NCBI RefSeq assembly: GCF_051200825.1
Contig: NZ_CP195158.1
Span: 1,488,001-1,552,000, forward strand
Direction: 5' to 3'
Source of the DNA: Formosa sp030427735
GTDB lineage: Bacteria; Bacteroidota; Bacteroidia; Flavobacteriales; Flavobacteriaceae
DNA: 64,000 nucleotides
In this document: positions 50,497-58,903 of the stretch, one piece after another
Numbering within the stretch: position 1 is the first letter of the stretch
Layout: each line of letters begins with the position of its first letter
The notes under the pieces: generated by a model
The model's database searches: none
Told to the model about the DNA's origin: nothing
The model's input: the letters and a program-made list of their open reading frames with translations, nothing else
Translations under genes and position numbers: made by a program

Positions 50497-51723
50497 TTCA
50501 TTAGTCTCATGATTCATTAAATGACCTTTCACAATTTCTTCTAAGCATTCCATTTCATCAAAGGGTAACAATTGCATAATATGTTCCAAGGCTGTTTTAA
50601 TATTTATGTGGGGTTGGGGAATGAGTTTATTGTCGTAGCTATCTGAATATTCTAAAGCTAAAATACAGACTTTCATTATACCCGCAATATCATAAAGGAC
50701 ATCGGATAGTCCAGATATTAAAAACTCGCTTTTGTATAAAGTGTTTTCAGAGTTTGGTTTAAGTAGATGTATCCTTTTACTTATTAAATCATTGATTCTG
50801 GAGTTAAAAAGCTCTTTCTCATTTTCCGTATCCAAATTTTGATCATTTCTGGATAAGGATTTAGGTTCTATTTTTGGAACTTGAGTTATCTCTAAGTTTT
50901 TTTCTTTCAAAAGCAAATGGCAGCGTTTAAGATGTTTATTATGCAGCTTTTCAATTTTATTTATAAATGAATGAATTTCAGAGAATATAATTTTACACTG
51001 GTCTTTGTCGATTTCCATGGGGTTATCATGATGTATCATATTAAATGCGTGATCCAAAAGTAATAACCATTCGTTTTGATCTTTTTTGGGTACATTTTTA
51101 AAAGGAATTATTTTTGGGAAGAACGGTTCATAATTTTTAATATGACCTATAAGGCTAAGTGTTGTTTTACTTTGGCCAAGGTATAGGTGTTCTATACATT
51201 TAAAACTTAATAGGAAGGCTTGATGTAAATTAAAGCCAGCCAGATCATAATTTTTTTGCTTGATAAGAAGTTTTGAGGAATTGATATAGCCATTGATTTT
51301 TTTCATTTCGGCCATATAATAGCGTTCGGCTCTTTTAAGAATGTTGTGAAGCGCGAGATCTTCATAATCTAAAATGTTGTCTCCTTCAGGTTTAGAATAT
51401 AATTTATAGCCAAAACAACAGTGCTCTAGAAAATAAAAGCTGCCCCGTTCAATATTTTTTTCTGCTATGGCTTGTGTAAAAATGAGCACTTTAAAATGAG
51501 GAAATTCGTTTTCAATTTTTGAAATTAGTTTGAGGATTTCGTTTGGAAGAAGATCCATGTCACAGTCTATAAATAGAGTAACAAAAAAATAGGAGCACTT
51601 TTTTTCAATTTGTTTATTTGATAGGTATATACTGTCTACTGATAATACATCTATTATACTGTTTAATAAAATGGATAGTTTATCGGATAGATCAAATTTT
51701 TTTGGAAGTTTTAGTGTGTTCAT
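50461..51723 (-). CDS. HEPN-domain-like protein with degenerate nucleotidyltransferase-like N-terminus
   Basis: A 420-residue protein. Residues about 25-130 have the size and strand pattern of a nucleotidyltransferase fold, but no GSxxRG or DxD motif is seen. Residues about 135-265 (KRAERYYMAEMKKINGY, AGFNLHQAFLLSFKCIEHLY) resemble HEPN domains. The catalytic RxxxxH of RNase HEPN proteins is not found, so an active toxin cannot be claimed. The C-terminal part (about 300-420) is helical and unrecognised. It is divergent from the small XRE regulator, with repeated TTTCTATAT sites between them, and probably under its control. Confidence 0.55.
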   Translation of the reverse strand: MNTLKLPKKFDLSDKLSILLNSIIDVLSVDSIYLSNKQIEKKCSYFFVTLFIDCDMDLLPNEILKLISKIENEFPHFKVLIFTQAIAEKNIERGSFYFLEHCCFGYKLYSKPEGDNILDYEDLALHNILKRAERYYMAEMKKINGYINSSKLLIKQKNYDLAGFNLHQAFLLSFKCIEHLYLGQSKTTLSLIGHIKNYEPFFPKIIPFKNVPKKDQNEWLLLLDHAFNMIHHDNPMEIDKDQCKIIFSEIHSFINKIEKLHNKHLKRCHLLLKEKNLEITQVPKIEPKSLSRNDQNLDTENEKELFNSRINDLISKRIHLLKPNSENTLYKSEFLISGLSDVLYDIAGIMKVCILALEYSDSYDNKLIPQPHINIKTALEHIMQLLPFDEMECLEEIVKGHLMNHETNELNNIKQGKYKA

Positions 51724-51740
51724 AATTTTAAAGTTTTTAA

Positions 51741-51820
51741 TTTCTATATAAAAATATAGAAAATCTAAACAAATATATATTAATTCTATTTAAAACCAAA
51801 ATAAACATTTAGAATTTCTA
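51741..51820. promoter_or_regulatory. Repeated TTTCTATAT operator-like sites in the divergent promoter region
   Basis: TTTCTATAT-AAAA-ATATAGAAA is a perfect dyad at 51741-51762, and a third TTTCTATAT is at 51812-51820. They occupy the 146-bp region between the HEPN-like and XRE genes. Binding by the 77-residue XRE regulator is inferred. Confidence 0.6.
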
Positions 51821-51869
51821 TATTTTTTGTAATAAAAACTATATTTATATTATCAAATTCTAAATAATT

Positions 51870-52103
51870 ATGACTCCCTTAGGATTATATCTAGTTAAAA
51901 AATCAGTTAATAGAGCTATGGTGTCTAGACGAACAGGAATTAGTCAGGCAAGATTATCACAATTGAGTTCCAATGAATCAACTAAACTTAGGGCTGATGA
52001 ACTTTATTTGATAGCGCTCGCTATCGATGAGGATCCTTGTGATATATTAAACGAAGTTTATAAAGACCTTCAATTGCCAAACAATATTTTTAAAGATGAA
52101 TAA
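51870..52103 (+). CDS. Small XRE-family HTH regulator
   Basis: A 77-residue Cro/C1-type HTH protein (VSRRTGISQARLSQLSSNES, residues about 18-37) with a short C-terminal helix. The size is that of a minimal lambda-Cro-like repressor. It starts a plus-strand unit with the zinc-ribbon nuclease candidate 26 bp downstream and is divergent from the HEPN-like gene. It probably represses both through the TTTCTATAT sites upstream. Confidence 0.85.
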   Translation: MTPLGLYLVKKSVNRAMVSRRTGISQARLSQLSSNESTKLRADELYLIALAIDEDPCDILNEVYKDLQLPNNIFKDE

Positions 52104-52129
52104 AACAGTTAATCATTAAATTAACCTAA

Positions 52130-52771
52130 ATGGCAGAATGTGTAAACTGCGGAGGCTACACGAAATATAATGGAGGTCTTTGCTTAAAATGTTATAAGAA
52201 AGAAAATAAAGAACCTAATGTGGAAGTTGCGTTGATGGAGGAGGAGCCTACGATTGAAGAAAAATTTCAGGAAGTAGGATTATCCGATCAACAAAGAAAT
52301 TATCGTTATAACATGATTAAAGGGCGTATCGCTGAAACCTTAATCCAGGAACTTTTTTTGTCTTTAGGTTATAATGTGTTTCATTATGGTATGGAAAACA
52401 CCATCCCTGGCATTATGGAGCTCCTTAAAGGTGTAAGATCTGATGTTGCAAATGAAATAAGACGAATGCCCGATTTCGTTATTCAAAACCCTAAAACAAA
52501 TGAGGTTTTTTTTATAGAAGTTAAATTTAGAAAAAGTGGTGAATTTTTATCAAAGCATCTTCCTAAAGATTATCCCTATAGTAATGCATTTATAGTTTTG
52601 GTGAGTAAAAAGCATATTAAATGTATTTCGGTTAAAGAATTAGAAGAGGGTAAAGAAATAACTCCTAAATCTAAAAATTATTTGGGTAGTAGAAAGGAGT
52701 TTGAGCTAGATAAGGAGACGATAATCGATTTTTGTAAATTTGCAATTCAATTTTTTCAAGGCGTAGAATAG
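52130..52771 (+). CDS. Zinc-ribbon protein with PD-(D/E)xK nuclease-like domain
   Basis: A 213-residue protein, not a recognised named gene. The N-terminus is a four-cysteine zinc ribbon (CxxC at 4 and 7, CxxC at 18 and 21). Residues about 60-175 match a PD-(D/E)xK nuclease core: a helix with GRIAETLIQELF, then PDFVIQN near 121, then FFIEVKFRKS near 136. The E, D and ExK residues occur in the right order and spacing. This suggests a DNA-cleaving or structure-specific nuclease. It follows the XRE gene and precedes the barrel protein and the type I R-M genes. A defence or recombination role is inference. Confidence 0.6.
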   Translation: MAECVNCGGYTKYNGGLCLKCYKKENKEPNVEVALMEEEPTIEEKFQEVGLSDQQRNYRYNMIKGRIAETLIQELFLSLGYNVFHYGMENTIPGIMELLKGVRSDVANEIRRMPDFVIQNPKTNEVFFIEVKFRKSGEFLSKHLPKDYPYSNAFIVLVSKKHIKCISVKELEEGKEITPKSKNYLGSRKEFELDKETIIDFCKFAIQFFQGVE

Positions 52772-52853
52772 TGAATTGTTGGGATTATTTTAGAGTTGAA
52801 TAAATAAATTAATTTTTGTTTGTCAGATTTATTACTTTTTAATTTAAATGATA

Positions 52854-53915
52854 TTACTTAATCAGTTCAAATCCTAAGCCGGCACCAATCCAAGGTTGAT
52901 TATTGAAAGTCCAATCTTTAGATTTGCTGCCAACAGCACTTTCCCAACCATAAAGTAAAGTCATTTGGAATTTTCCATATGCATAACCTATTCCAACACC
53001 GTAACTAATTACTCCACGATTATATTTTTCTGATTCAGTCAGATTAAGCGTGTTCGAATTATTAAGTTCAATCACACTGGATCCTAGGAATGGCCCTAAT
53101 AAGACTCTTTGATCTCTCTCCAAATTTTCAATATCTTTTCTATACATAAATTTAGTCCATCCAATTGAGTAGCCTATAAATGCGTTAATATTAAAACTTG
53201 AGGAAAAGTCTTGGTTTTCTTTGTCATCGTCCCTAAATCTATATTTTAACGGGATAATAATGGCTGAAATAAAAAATTCATCGTATTTTAATGTTATTGA
53301 TTGTCTGTTTTCTAGTTTGAAGTAATATGTTTTTCTACTCCATTTATCTTCTTTTTTGTCTTTTTCTTTTGTGTTTTTTGTTTTTTCAAAAATTCCGTTA
53401 TTATTTTTAAATGTGAAATCTTCTGTTGATGAATCTATCTTAGGAGTTGATTTATTTTTACGATTTACTTTTTCAGTTTGTTTTTTATTGTTTTCAATTT
53501 TCTTGCTCAACCACGCGTTTACAAAAAGTTTATCCTCTTCAAGTTTTACTGAGCCTCGCTTTACATTGTCAGAAGTGCTTTTGGAGTAAGTAAATTTCAT
53601 TTTATTGATCATTTTTTGATCTAGAGTTAGTTTTTCGTAGTATACTAAGTCAGTATTGTTGTCTGATTTTTTTTCAATTGTAATTTCTTTGCCTAATGGT
53701 AAGATAGAATCTATTTTTTCTTTCAGCTTCTTTTCATATTTGTCTAGTATGTTTAATTGACTGTATTTTTTTTCAATTTTTTCTTGGAGTTCTAAGCTAG
53801 TGGAATTTTTATATATGATTTTTTCCGGTATCCAATATGCTTTTTTAAATCTTTCTTGAGAAAGGAGGCAAGTACTAAACGATAGGGCACAAACAATCAG
53901 AATAAATTTTTTCAT
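52854..53915 (-). CDS. Exported outer-membrane-type protein of the island
   Basis: A 353-residue protein with a signal peptide (1-19, ending CLLSQ). The first half (about 20-200) is rich in Lys, Glu and Asn with heptad-like helices. The second half is alternating beta-strand (FNINAFIGYSIGW, GVGIGYAYGKFQMTLLYGW) and ends with GAGLGFELIK, as an outer-membrane barrel would. It has no recognised function. It is transcribed against the flanking genes, with its own upstream region at 53916-54209. Confidence 0.6.
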   Translation of the reverse strand: MKKFILIVCALSFSTCLLSQERFKKAYWIPEKIIYKNSTSLELQEKIEKKYSQLNILDKYEKKLKEKIDSILPLGKEITIEKKSDNNTDLVYYEKLTLDQKMINKMKFTYSKSTSDNVKRGSVKLEEDKLFVNAWLSKKIENNKKQTEKVNRKNKSTPKIDSSTEDFTFKNNNGIFEKTKNTKEKDKKEDKWSRKTYYFKLENRQSITLKYDEFFISAIIIPLKYRFRDDDKENQDFSSSFNINAFIGYSIGWTKFMYRKDIENLERDQRVLLGPFLGSSVIELNNSNTLNLTESEKYNRGVISYGVGIGYAYGKFQMTLLYGWESAVGSKSKDWTFNNQPWIGAGLGFELIK

Positions 53916-53975
53916 TATTGAATTAAATTTAGTGTAACAATTACACTAAACTACCCTGTTAACAAGTAAATTCCT

Positions 53976-54055
53976 ATACCCAAAAAAGGGTATTTTTACT
54001 TTAAGGTATTGTTTTATAGTGTTTTAGTTTAGTGTTCTATATGTGTAAACTAAAA
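53976..54055. promoter_or_regulatory. Two dyads in the 294-bp region upstream of hsdR
   Basis: ATACCC-AAAAAA-GGGTAT followed by TTTTTA (53976-53993) has the shape of an intrinsic terminator on the plus strand. TTTTAGTTTA / TAAACTAAAA (54022-54031 and 54046-54055) are perfect 10-bp arms with a 14-base gap, an operator-like dyad. No other gene is seen here. A role in controlling hsdR or the divergent barrel gene is possible. Confidence 0.45.
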
Positions 54056-54209
54056 TTAGGCTCAATATTAGAATGGCTTAGATGTTTCAATTGTATTATC
54101 GCTGTCAATGTCAATCATCTATTTATTTGGCCTATTATACACATCATTTGCCCCAATAAAAGCTTTAGCTTATATTTAGAAGCTAAATAACCTAACCTGA
54201 CCGCTATTA

Positions 54210-57200
54210 ATGTCCATTTCAAAATTCTCGTTTTTACAGGATAGCTACCCTGAATTATTCACTATTAGTGAGTTATCTGAAAAACTGCTTGCTATAGACC
54301 CAAGTTCTTCTATTAGTAAATCCAGATTGTTTTCTGAAAAACTATCGCAATTAGTGTGTGATTTTGAAGGATTAGAAGGCTTTGATGGCAAACAAGTAGA
54401 GCGCATTAATCAATTAAATTATAAAAATTATGTACCTGACGCTGTTTCCGATCTAATGCATACCATTCGGAAGTCAGGAAATAAAGCGTCGCATGATGGC
54501 ACCGGAACAGACCAAGAAGCTTTATACATTTTAAAAAAATGCTTTCAGTTGGCCTGGTGGTTTTATGAAACCTATGAAAACGATTATGTAGCCGATAAAA
54601 CCTATAAACTTCCAGAAGCCGAACAGCAGCCAGATATTGAGGCGTTAAACCAAGAACTGGATCGGCTTTCAAAAGAAGTGGTGAGCTATAAAGAAAAAAT
54701 AGCCCAACTAAATGCTAGCGCATCAGTTATTCAAGAACGTAAAGAGCGTTCATATAATAGTTCCAGAAATATTGATAAGTCTGAAAAAGAAACCAGAGAA
54801 CTTATCGATGAACAATTGCGACAAGCGGGTTGGATATGTGATACAGAAACCTATAATTATAAAAGCAACAAAACATTACCTGAAAAGGGGAAAAATATAG
54901 CTATTGCCGAATGGCCATGTGATGGCAAATGGGCCGATTACGCCTTATTTATAGGAACGAAACTTTATGGTATTGTTGAAGCCAAGAAATATGCTACCGA
55001 TATTTCAACCGATTTACGACAGTCTAAAATATATGCTTCAAAGGTAGCTGAATCAGAATCGTGCGAATTACTTGGAGACTGGCAAGGCTATAAGGTCCCC
55101 TTTTTATTTTCGACCAATGGGCGTTCCTATTTGGAACAACTGAAAACTAAAAGTGGTATTTGGTTTTTAGATGTACGCAAAAACACAAACTTACCAGAAG
55201 CTTTACGTGGTTGGCATTCGCCTGAAGGTTTAGAAGAATTATATAAACGAGACATTCAAGAAGCCAATAAAAGGCTTTTAGAAAGTGATTACGAATACTT
55301 AAAAAATAAAAATGGTCTAGGATTGCGTTATTATCAAATCGATGCGATTAAGGCTATTGAAAGCAAAATACAAACACAACCAAACGATAAACGTTCGCTC
55401 CTGGTTATGGCCACTGGTACGGGTAAAACCAGAACCGTTTTAGGCTTGACGTATCGTTTTATAAAATCAGATCGTTTTAAACGTATCTTATTTTTAACTG
55501 ATAGACGTCTGTTATCCAGACAAGCTTCAGCTAGTTTTAATGATACCCGAATTGAAAATCTGCAAACTTTTGCCGGGATTTATAAAATGGAAGATACATC
55601 GGTGTCAAACCCCGATCAAGAAACCCGATTGCATTTTGCAACCGTACAAAGCATGGTAAAGCGTCTGTTTTATTCAGAGAATCCTTTGCCTATTGATACT
55701 TACGATTGCATTATTATAGATGAAGCGCATAGGGGCTATAATTTGGATAAAGAACTTGATGAAGACGATTTATATTTCAGAGACGAACAAGATTATGTAA
55801 GTCAATATAAACGGGTTATTGAATATTTTGATGCCTATATTATCGGTTTAACAGCTACACCGGCCTTACATACTACCGAGATTTTCGGGAAACCTGTGCA
55901 TAGCTATTCGTATCGAGAAGCAGTTATTGATGGGTATTTAATAGATCATGAGCCACCGTATTTAATTAAAACGAAATTAAGCGAAGAGGGTATTGTTTGG
56001 AAAAAAGGAGACAAGCCTAAAGCATATAACCCAGAAAACAATACCATAGAAGAGTTATCGGAGCTAGATGATGAATTGCATGTCGAAATCGAGCAATTCA
56101 ATAAAATGGTAATTACCGAACCGTTTAATCGGGAAGTCATTAAACAATTAGTCAAAGTTATTGATCCTGAAGAGGACGAAAAAACCTTAATATTTGCAGT
56201 TCGTGATAGTCATGCCGATATGATTGTGGAAATTCTTAGAGAAGAATACGCCAATATTGGTTACGATGTTGCCCAGGGTACGATCGAAAAGATTACTGGT
56301 GATGTTTACGATCCAGAGGAATTAACCAAACGCTTTAAAAATGAAAAGTTCCCAACTATTGCGGTCACGGTCGATTTATTAACCACAGGTATTGATGTAC
56401 CGCAAATAACCAATTTGGTATTTTTACGTCGTGTGCGATCCCGTATTCTATTTGAGCAAATGTTAGGGCGTGCCACCCGTTTGTGTGACGATATCCATAA
56501 AGAGTTTTTCAGAATATATGATGCGGTAAGAGTATATGAAGCCTTACAGGACTATACGCAAATGCAAACCGTGTCTAACCCGAGTATTAGTTTTACAAAG
56601 CTGGTCGAAGAACTCGATCATATTAACAAACCGGAACGAGCCGAAAAACAATTGCAACAAATCATTGCTAAAATACAGCGTAAAAAGCGAGCCTTAGAGG
56701 GCGATAGTCTAGAGGAGTTTAGTTATTATACTAACGGTAGCAGTCCAGAGGAGTTTATTGATATGTTAAAAACAGTTTCCGCAGGCGATGTCAAAAATGT
56801 GGTTGCCGATTATAGTAGTTTATGGCAATTTCTAGATAAAAAAGTATACCGACCAAAAGTACAATTGGTTTCTGATCATGCCGATGAATATCGCGGTATG
56901 GAACGCGGATACGGTAAAGCCGACAAACCCGAAGATTATATTGAAGGCTTTAAAACCTTTATTCAGGAGAACCGAAATACCATTGCCGCTATTAATATTT
57001 TGTGTACACGCCCTTCAGAGCTGGATCGCGCCTCCTTAAAAGAACTTCGCATGAAACTGGATGCTGAAGGTTACACCAATGTTGGATTGAACACGGCATG
57101 GAAACAAATGAAAAATGAAGATATCGCGGCCGATATTGTATCTTTTGTACGTACTATGGCTTTAGATGCCCATTTAGAAAGTCATGACGAACGCATTAAA

Positions 57201-57425
57201 AAAGCAGTAGATAAAATCCGTGATATGCAGGATTGGAATAAAATACAACTAAAATGGATTGATCGCTTTGAAGCGCAACTGCTCAAAGAGACCATTTTAC
57301 AAATTCCAGACCTTAACGATGCCCCGTTTAATCGCGATGGGGGCTATAAACGATTGAATAAAATTTTTGATAATAAACTGGACGATATTATACGGTCATT
57401 AAATGAAAACCTATATTCGGCCTAA
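54210..57425 (+). CDS. hsdR: Type I restriction enzyme, R subunit
   Basis: A 1071-residue endonuclease/translocase subunit of a type I restriction-modification enzyme. An N-terminal helical region (about 1-180, with ASHDGTG) precedes the HSDR_N nuclease domain (ADYALFIGTKLYGIVEAKK near 243-260, the D...ExK motif). The motor has MATGTGKTRT near 400, IIDEAHRGY near 503 and GLTATPALHT. The C-terminal part matches the EcoEI-type R subunit. It cuts unmodified DNA at a distance after translocation. The hsdM gene follows 16 bp later. All key motifs are intact. Confidence 0.94.
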   Translation: MSISKFSFLQDSYPELFTISELSEKLLAIDPSSSISKSRLFSEKLSQLVCDFEGLEGFDGKQVERINQLNYKNYVPDAVSDLMHTIRKSGNKASHDGTGTDQEALYILKKCFQLAWWFYETYENDYVADKTYKLPEAEQQPDIEALNQELDRLSKEVVSYKEKIAQLNASASVIQERKERSYNSSRNIDKSEKETRELIDEQLRQAGWICDTETYNYKSNKTLPEKGKNIAIAEWPCDGKWADYALFIGTKLYGIVEAKKYATDISTDLRQSKIYASKVAESESCELLGDWQGYKVPFLFSTNGRSYLEQLKTKSGIWFLDVRKNTNLPEALRGWHSPEGLEELYKRDIQEANKRLLESDYEYLKNKNGLGLRYYQIDAIKAIESKIQTQPNDKRSLLVMATGTGKTRTVLGLTYRFIKSDRFKRILFLTDRRLLSRQASASFNDTRIENLQTFAGIYKMEDTSVSNPDQETRLHFATVQSMVKRLFYSENPLPIDTYDCIIIDEAHRGYNLDKELDEDDLYFRDEQDYVSQYKRVIEYFDAYIIGLTATPALHTTEIFGKPVHSYSYREAVIDGYLIDHEPPYLIKTKLSEEGIVWKKGDKPKAYNPENNTIEELSELDDELHVEIEQFNKMVITEPFNREVIKQLVKVIDPEEDEKTLIFAVRDSHADMIVEILREEYANIGYDVAQGTIEKITGDVYDPEELTKRFKNEKFPTIAVTVDLLTTGIDVPQITNLVFLRRVRSRILFEQMLGRATRLCDDIHKEFFRIYDAVRVYEALQDYTQMQTVSNPSISFTKLVEELDHINKPERAEKQLQQIIAKIQRKKRALEGDSLEEFSYYTNGSSPEEFIDMLKTVSAGDVKNVVADYSSLWQFLDKKVYRPKVQLVSDHADEYRGMERGYGKADKPEDYIEGFKTFIQENRNTIAAINILCTRPSELDRASLKELRMKLDAEGYTNVGLNTAWKQMKNEDIAADIVSFVRTMALDAHLESHDERIKKAVDKIRDMQDWNKIQLKWIDRFEAQLLKETILQIPDLNDAPFNRDGGYKRLNKIFDNKLDDIIRSLNENLYSA

Positions 57426-57441
57426 ATTTTAAAACGAAACG

Positions 57442-58902
57442 ATGAGTGCAGAAGAGATAGCAAATAAGCTATGGAATTTATGTAATGTATTACGCGACGA
57501 TGGGGTAACCTATCACCAATATTTGAACGAGTTAACCTATATACTGTTTTTAAAACTTTCGGAAGTCAAAGACTTTGAAGAGCATATTCCTGAGGAATAC
57601 CGTTGGCGTGATTTTGTAGACGAACACGACAATAACGAAGCCTTTGTGCGTTACCGTAAGTTTTTGGCCGAAGTAAGTAATGAAACGTCTAGCGAGAGCA
57701 TTAAGGAAATCTATACCAATGCCTCGACCAGTTTACGCAAACCGGTTAACTTCAATACACTGGTGCAAGCCATTGATAAAATTGATTGGTACGAGCAGGA
57801 TGACCGCGATGTAATGGGCGATATTTACGAGAGCCTGTTAGAGAAAAATGCTGGTGAAAAGAAAAGTGGTGCCGGACAGTATTTTACTCCAAGACCTTTA
57901 ATTAATATCATGGTGGATTTGATGGTTCCTAAATTGGGCGAACGTTGGAACGATCCTGCGGCAGGAACTTTCGGGTTTATGATTTCGGCCGACAAATACC
58001 TACGTGATAAAACTGATAATTACTACAAGCTAAGCGATAAGGAACGTAAATTCCAGGAAGAAGAAGCGTTTAGCGGGGTAGAATTGGTAAGTGATGCCCA
58101 CCGTTTGGCTTTGATGAATGCGCGTTTACACGGGATGGAAAGCAAAATTTATTTGGGCGATACCCTAACCGATTTTGGTAAAAGCCTTAAAAATTTTGAT
58201 GGTGTATTAGCCAATCCACCGTTTGGAACTAAAAAAGGTGGTGAAAAACCCAGCAGAGACGATTTAACCTTTTTATCGAGCAATAAGCAGCTTAATTTTT
58301 TACAACATATTTACCGAAGTTTAAAAAAGAATGGCGAAGCCCGTGCAGCCGTAGTATTGCCTGATAACGTGTTGTTTGAAGATGGCGATGGCCAACGCAT
58401 CCGTAAAGATTTAATGGATAAATGCAACCTGCATACCATTTTACGATTACCCACTGGTATCTTTTATGCGGCCGGTGTAAAAACCAATGTGCTCTTTTTT
58501 ACACGAGGCAAAACCGAAACTAACAACACCCAAGGGGTTTGGTTTTACGACATGCGCACAAATACTCCAAACTATGGAAAACGTACCCCATTTACCGAAA
58601 CCGCCTTTACCGACTTTGTAAAAGCTTATACAGGAGGTGTTACCGTTGAAACTGTAGAACAGGACTACGATGGCAGTATAGACCACGCCAAACGTTTAGC
58701 CATAAAAGACGAACGCTGGCAATACCTCTCCCGAGACACCATAGCTAAAAAGAATGATAGTTTAGACTTAGGGTTAATAGCTGATGATAGCATTAGTAAT
58801 AGTGAGGATCTAGGCGAACCAGTAGACATTGCCAAAGAAGCTATGGCTGAACTTAAAAGTATAACGGCCCAATTACAAGCCATGATAACCGAGTTACAAT
58901 AG
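57442..58902 (+). CDS. hsdM: Type I restriction enzyme, M (methyltransferase) subunit
   Basis: A 486-residue adenine-N6 methyltransferase subunit. The N-terminal HsdM_N domain (about 5-130) is followed by AGQYFTPRPLI, the SAM-binding DPAAGTFGFM near 171 and the catalytic NPPFGTKK near 257. It methylates host target sites and, with HsdS, forms the modification enzyme. The gene is 16 bp after hsdR and ends 1 bp before the hsdS start, indicating one operon. Confidence 0.95.
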   Translation: MSAEEIANKLWNLCNVLRDDGVTYHQYLNELTYILFLKLSEVKDFEEHIPEEYRWRDFVDEHDNNEAFVRYRKFLAEVSNETSSESIKEIYTNASTSLRKPVNFNTLVQAIDKIDWYEQDDRDVMGDIYESLLEKNAGEKKSGAGQYFTPRPLINIMVDLMVPKLGERWNDPAAGTFGFMISADKYLRDKTDNYYKLSDKERKFQEEEAFSGVELVSDAHRLALMNARLHGMESKIYLGDTLTDFGKSLKNFDGVLANPPFGTKKGGEKPSRDDLTFLSSNKQLNFLQHIYRSLKKNGEARAAVVLPDNVLFEDGDGQRIRKDLMDKCNLHTILRLPTGIFYAAGVKTNVLFFTRGKTETNNTQGVWFYDMRTNTPNYGKRTPFTETAFTDFVKAYTGGVTVETVEQDYDGSIDHAKRLAIKDERWQYLSRDTIAKKNDSLDLGLIADDSISNSEDLGEPVDIAKEAMAELKSITAQLQAMITELQ

Positions 58903-58903
58903 T

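Noticed and set aside
50461..51723. Active HEPN RNase toxin
   Set aside because: The RxxxxH catalytic motif and a usable GSxxRG nucleotidyltransferase motif were not found; kept only as HEPN-like.
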